From Pseudomonadota bacterium (lineage in GTDB: Bacteria > Desulfobacterota > Desulfovibrionia > Desulfovibrionales > Desulfovibrionaceae): 64,000 nucleotides of DNA. The DNA is taken from positions 1 through 64,000 of the forward strand of contig JAFABC010000086.1 of assembly GCA_023426275.1 (NCBI GenBank), read 5' to 3'. The position numbers were made by a program, and so were the translations under genes. Of the stretch, positions 61,386 through 64,000 are shown one piece after another; positions within the stretch are counted from its first letter, which is position 1, and the number at the start of each line of letters is the position of its first letter. The notes beneath the pieces are model-generated. The model made no database searches. It saw nothing but the letters and a program-made list of their open reading frames with translations, and was not told the DNA's origin.

Positions 61386-61712
61386 CGTTCCCCTCCCCGC
61401 CTCGGTCCCGCCGTCCCGGGTGCGCCCCGCCCGAAACGCTTCACGCCGCCACGTCGCGTCCCGTGACATTTCCTGCCGTGCCGACAGGTCTCACCTGCGC
61501 CACCCGGCGAACCCTTCGCACCGCCCGAACGCATTGCCCGGTTGCAGGGCATGCCCTTCGACAAAAAAACAGGCTGATGGCAAAATTCCGGGCAGCGGGA
61601 CCGGCCGGTTGCGGCGGGAGGCCGGGGCACGGTGCCCGTCGCCGTTTCGGCCCGGGCCGGCACGGTCCGTGCAACCCGCGCAAGGACACCCTGCCGCCAA
61701 ATGGAGGCCCTT

Positions 61713-62342
61713 ATGAAGCCGCAATTCCGTCGCGTACGGTATGCACGGCACGTGGCGACCGCGTTGCCGCCCGGCCGACCATGCACGCCGTCCGGACAGG
61801 CCGCGCTACACGTGTGCCTGGCTTTTCTGCTGATGCTGCTCGGCGCGGGAAACGTCCCGGCCAAGCAACCACAGCAGGGGAATGCGACACCCGGAAATGG
61901 CGTTTGCGCCAGGACCGGGGCCTATGCCTGCTATACGAACCACAAATACGGATACCTGCTCGCCTGGCCCAAAAACCTGTTGCGCGCCCAGGGGGAATCT
62001 CCCGCCGGCGACGGGCAGGTCTTCAGCGCCCCGGACGAGACGGCCCGGCTGACCTGCTGGGCCGGCTTCAACAGCGTCGACAATACGTCCTTGCCAAAGC
62101 GCTTTCAACGCGCGCAACAGGAGGCAGGACTGCGCGTCACGTACAAACACCTGGGAAAGACCTTCTTCGTTGTCTCCGGCTTCATGGGCAACGACATCGT
62201 CTATAGAAAAACGATTCGGGACGGCACCGTCACCGCCACCTTCGTGCTGACGTACGCCAGGACGCGCAGCGCCGTCTTCAATCCGATCGTCGGCGACATC
62301 GCCAAATCCTTCAGCATCGACCCGGAATTCATGTACCGATAA
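61713..62342 (+). CDS. Exported hypothetical protein (209 aa)
   Basis: A long n-region then ALHVCLAFLLMLLGAGNVPAKQ forms a signal. The mature part has ARTGAYACYTNHKYGYLLAWPKNLLRAQGES, a YLLAWP motif seen in exported proteins of unknown function, and SVDNTSLPKRFQRAQQEAG. It contains several cysteines. ATG 61713 follows GGAGG. No partner is obvious; the next gene starts 55 bases later. Confidence 0.6.
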   Translation: MKPQFRRVRYARHVATALPPGRPCTPSGQAALHVCLAFLLMLLGAGNVPAKQPQQGNATPGNGVCARTGAYACYTNHKYGYLLAWPKNLLRAQGESPAGDGQVFSAPDETARLTCWAGFNSVDNTSLPKRFQRAQQEAGLRVTYKHLGKTFFVVSGFMGNDIVYRKTIRDGTVTATFVLTYARTRSAVFNPIVGDIAKSFSIDPEFMYR

Positions 62343-62397
62343 CCCGCTGGTCGCGCCGCGCGCGGTCAGCCCAACCCGCGACCGCAAGGAAAACACC

Positions 62398-62814
62398 ATG
62401 CTTCGAAACTTCCCCCGCTTTTCCGCCCTGACGGCTTTCGCCCTGCCCGCCCTGCTTGTCCTGTGCCTTGCCACCGCGGCCGGCGCCGAAGACAAACCGC
62501 AGATCAAATTCGCGCCCGGGGTCGACAGCGCCAGCCGCAAAGGCGAAATCCAGGGGATGGACCGCGATATCTACCCCATCACGGCCAAGGCCGGGCAAAC
62601 CATGCGGGTGCGGGTGTCCAACAAGCTGCATCTCGTCCTGTTCCGCATCCAGAAGCCCGGCAAGGAGGAAGCCTACCTGCCCAAGGCCGGCGAGGATGAC
62701 GACGCCACGCAGTGGGAAGGAACCCTGCCCGCGACCGGCACCTATAAAATCATTGTCGGCGCCATGCGCGGGGAGGACACCCGGTATACCCTGGAGGTGC
62801 GCATCACCAGGTAA
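62398..62814 (+). CDS. Small exported beta-sandwich (PPC-like) protein
   Basis: 138 residues. A signal peptide (LTAFALPALLVLCLATAAGAE) precedes a compact domain: GEIQGMDRDIYPITAKAGQTMRVRVSNKLHLVLFRI, WEGTLPATGTYKIIVGAMRGEDTRYTLEVRI. The Y-x-I-x-V-x-x-x-R...TRYTLEV pattern is typical of bacterial pre-peptidase C-terminal and inhibitor-like beta-sandwich domains. AAGGAA upstream of ATG 62398. A terminator follows. Confidence 0.7.
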   Translation: MLRNFPRFSALTAFALPALLVLCLATAAGAEDKPQIKFAPGVDSASRKGEIQGMDRDIYPITAKAGQTMRVRVSNKLHLVLFRIQKPGKEEAYLPKAGEDDDATQWEGTLPATGTYKIIVGAMRGEDTRYTLEVRITR

Positions 62815-62875
62815 CGGCGCAAGGACGGCGCGCAGGGGGAAAACCGTGCCCCCCCGGCCGCGACAACGGCGCAAG

Positions 62876-62909
62876 GGCGGCCCGCCTTATCGGAGGCGGG
62901 CCGCCTTGT
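62876..62909 (+). terminator. Terminator after the small exported protein
   Basis: GGCGGCCCGCCT (62876-62887) pairs perfectly with AGGCGGGCCGCC (62894-62905) around TATCGG, followed by TTGTC. Confidence 0.65.
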
Positions 62910-63045
62910 CGTCTCCAAGGCCCGGGGCATGGTTTCCACAAAGCGGTCGCCCGCCCGGGTGCGACGAGACCAGCCGCCGCCTGCTCGCGGCAGCATGTCG
63001 CCCACTGGCCCACATGCCGGGCAGGGGCCAACGTGCCGTCCCTTC

Positions 63046-64000
63046 TTAGAAGGGAAAATCCTCACCTGCGGCGGGGGCTGGTTCCAGTTTCTTTTCCACA
63101 GGTTTTTCAGCCAGCTTGTGAACCGGATTTCCACGGACATAAATGGCTTTGTACGGCCGGGTGGGACAGGCGTGCTCGCAGGCGCCGCACCCGACGCAGA
63201 GGGCCGTGTTCACCTCCGGAATGACGAGCTTGCGGTCCGCCATGTCCAGATAAGGCACCATGTGCACGGCCTTGGTCGGGCAGTGCTCGGAACAGGCGCC
63301 GCAATTGGTGTTGTCCGTGAAGACCACGCAGTTTTCCTTGACGAAGCGGGCCGCGCCGACCTGCGTGCGCTGCTTGCGCGCCTTGGGCAGGGCCAGGATG
63401 GCCCCGCTGGGACAAACTTGCGAGCAGGCGGTGCAGTCAAAGGTGCAGTAGCCGGAGCGAAAGACCATGCGCGGCTGCAGCAGGCCGGAGGGGCCGTACT
63501 CGAGAAACGCCGGAACCAGGATGCGGGAGGGACAGACGGAAACGCACAGATGGCAGGCCGTGCACCGGGAGGTGAAGTGGGCCACGCTCCCCGAGCCGGG
63601 GGGGGAAACCGGGCCGGTCCGTTCCTCGGGGATCGTGGTGGGACGACTTTGCACGAACGTCGCCGGCAGGGCCGCTTTTGCCCTGGCCGGGGCCAGCCCC
63701 GCGCCCAGGGCGGCCAGGGCGAGCAGGAAGCGCCGGCGGGCCGGGTCCCGCCCGTCGGTCCCGGACGCCCCGCGCCGCCCGGGGCCGAGGCCCAAGGCCT
63801 GCTCGGGACACACGGCCAGACAGTTGTAGCAGCCGACGCAACGGGTCAGGTCGATCGTCTTTTCCTTCACGTCGATGCAGCCGGCCTTGCACACGCGCGC
63901 GCACCGGCCGCAACCCACGCAGGCGGCAGCGTCCATCATCCGGACGCGGAAGACCGCGTGTTTCGCGAACAGCCCGAGCAGGGTCCCCACGGGACACAGC
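63046..64000 (-). CDS. NapH/NapG-like membrane polyferredoxin (5' end cut)
   Basis: The frame runs to the window edge, where it reads LCPVGTLLGLF, the CP-x-G-x-L-x-GL motif of NapH-type proteins, so the N-terminal membrane part lies outside. Visible cluster motifs are CVGCGRCARVCKAGC, CVGCYNCLAVC, CTACHLCVSVC, CTACSQVC, CGACSEHC and CVGCGACEHAC. In the middle, ARRRFLLALAALGAGLAPA is like the signal of NapG/MauM proteins, so this appears to be a NapH-NapG fusion. It probably carries quinol electrons to a periplasmic acceptor. Stop at 63046. Confidence 0.85.
   Translation of the reverse strand, partial: LCPVGTLLGLFAKHAVFRVRMMDAAACVGCGRCARVCKAGCIDVKEKTIDLTRCVGCYNCLAVCPEQALGLGPGRRGASGTDGRDPARRRFLLALAALGAGLAPARAKAALPATFVQSRPTTIPEERTGPVSPPGSGSVAHFTSRCTACHLCVSVCPSRILVPAFLEYGPSGLLQPRMVFRSGYCTFDCTACSQVCPSGAILALPKARKQRTQVGAARFVKENCVVFTDNTNCGACSEHCPTKAVHMVPYLDMADRKLVIPEVNTALCVGCGACEHACPTRPYKAIYVRGNPVHKLAEKPVEKKLEPAPAAGEDFPF

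Noticed and set aside
1..64000. CRISPR arrays or cas genes
   Set aside because: No regularly spaced short direct repeats or Cas-like proteins in the window.

Overview
The window most resembles a high-GC Desulfovibrionales sulfate reducer (Desulfovibrio/Solidesulfovibrio type). The grounds are a Desulfovibrio-type hybrid cluster protein, a rubredoxin:oxygen oxidoreductase-type flavodiiron protein with the D. gigas ligand set, tungsten aldehyde oxidoreductases with a WtpABC-type tungstate transporter, and a multiheme cytochrome c. The genus is inferred from gene content only.

Region 1 (1-14.5 kb) is lower in GC and littered with transposase relics of the IS256, IS3 and IS5 families. It carries a nitrosative/oxidative stress set, mostly on the minus strand: DUF488 protein, cupin, HPP membrane protein with a CBS partner, hydroxylamine reductase (hcp), quinol nitric oxide reductase (norZ) and flavodiiron protein. 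A decayed second copy of the norZ-flavodiiron segment survives as fragments at 0.93-0.98 and 1.97-2.30 kb. A TetR-controlled HlyD/permease/ATPase exporter follows (10.3-14.0 kb).

Region 2 (14.57-21.11 kb) is bounded by a perfect 52-bp direct repeat that looks like the 3' part of a tRNA gene, so it is probably an integrated island. Its cargo is unusual: a HisC-like aminotransferase, a degenerate HATPase-GNAT protein, an RRE/PqqD-like + zinc ribbon + PP-loop ATPase, a ThiF/E1-like protein and a GNAT protein. An intact HATPase-GNAT homologue lies just outside (22.2-23.6 kb). This is the best candidate here for an undescribed system.

Region 3 (24-40.5 kb) is a tungsten-enzyme locus of near mirror symmetry. 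Two [4Fe-4S ferredoxin - aldehyde:ferredoxin oxidoreductase - B12-binding radical SAM] modules face each other around the tungstate ABC transporter. An iron alcohol dehydrogenase, a PAS histidine kinase and an NtrC-type sigma54 activator follow. Matching -24/-12 promoters precede both modules, and GGGTCA-type inverted repeats lie where enhancer sites would be expected.

Region 4 (40.8-53.4 kb) is one long plus-strand run of an AraC regulator and envelope/exported proteins: outer-membrane barrel, DUF2092, Gly/His/Pro-rich protein, arylsulfatase, DUF1254/1214 lipoprotein and an eight-heme cytochrome with TPRs. Region 5 (53.5-64 kb) holds an alpha/beta hydrolase, a beta-helix/polysaccharide-deacetylase protein, a stretch with many frameshifts (SH3 protein, unknown gene, SpoIIE-type phosphatase, RsbW-like kinase), two small exported proteins and, cut by the window edge, a NapH/NapG-like polyferredoxin.
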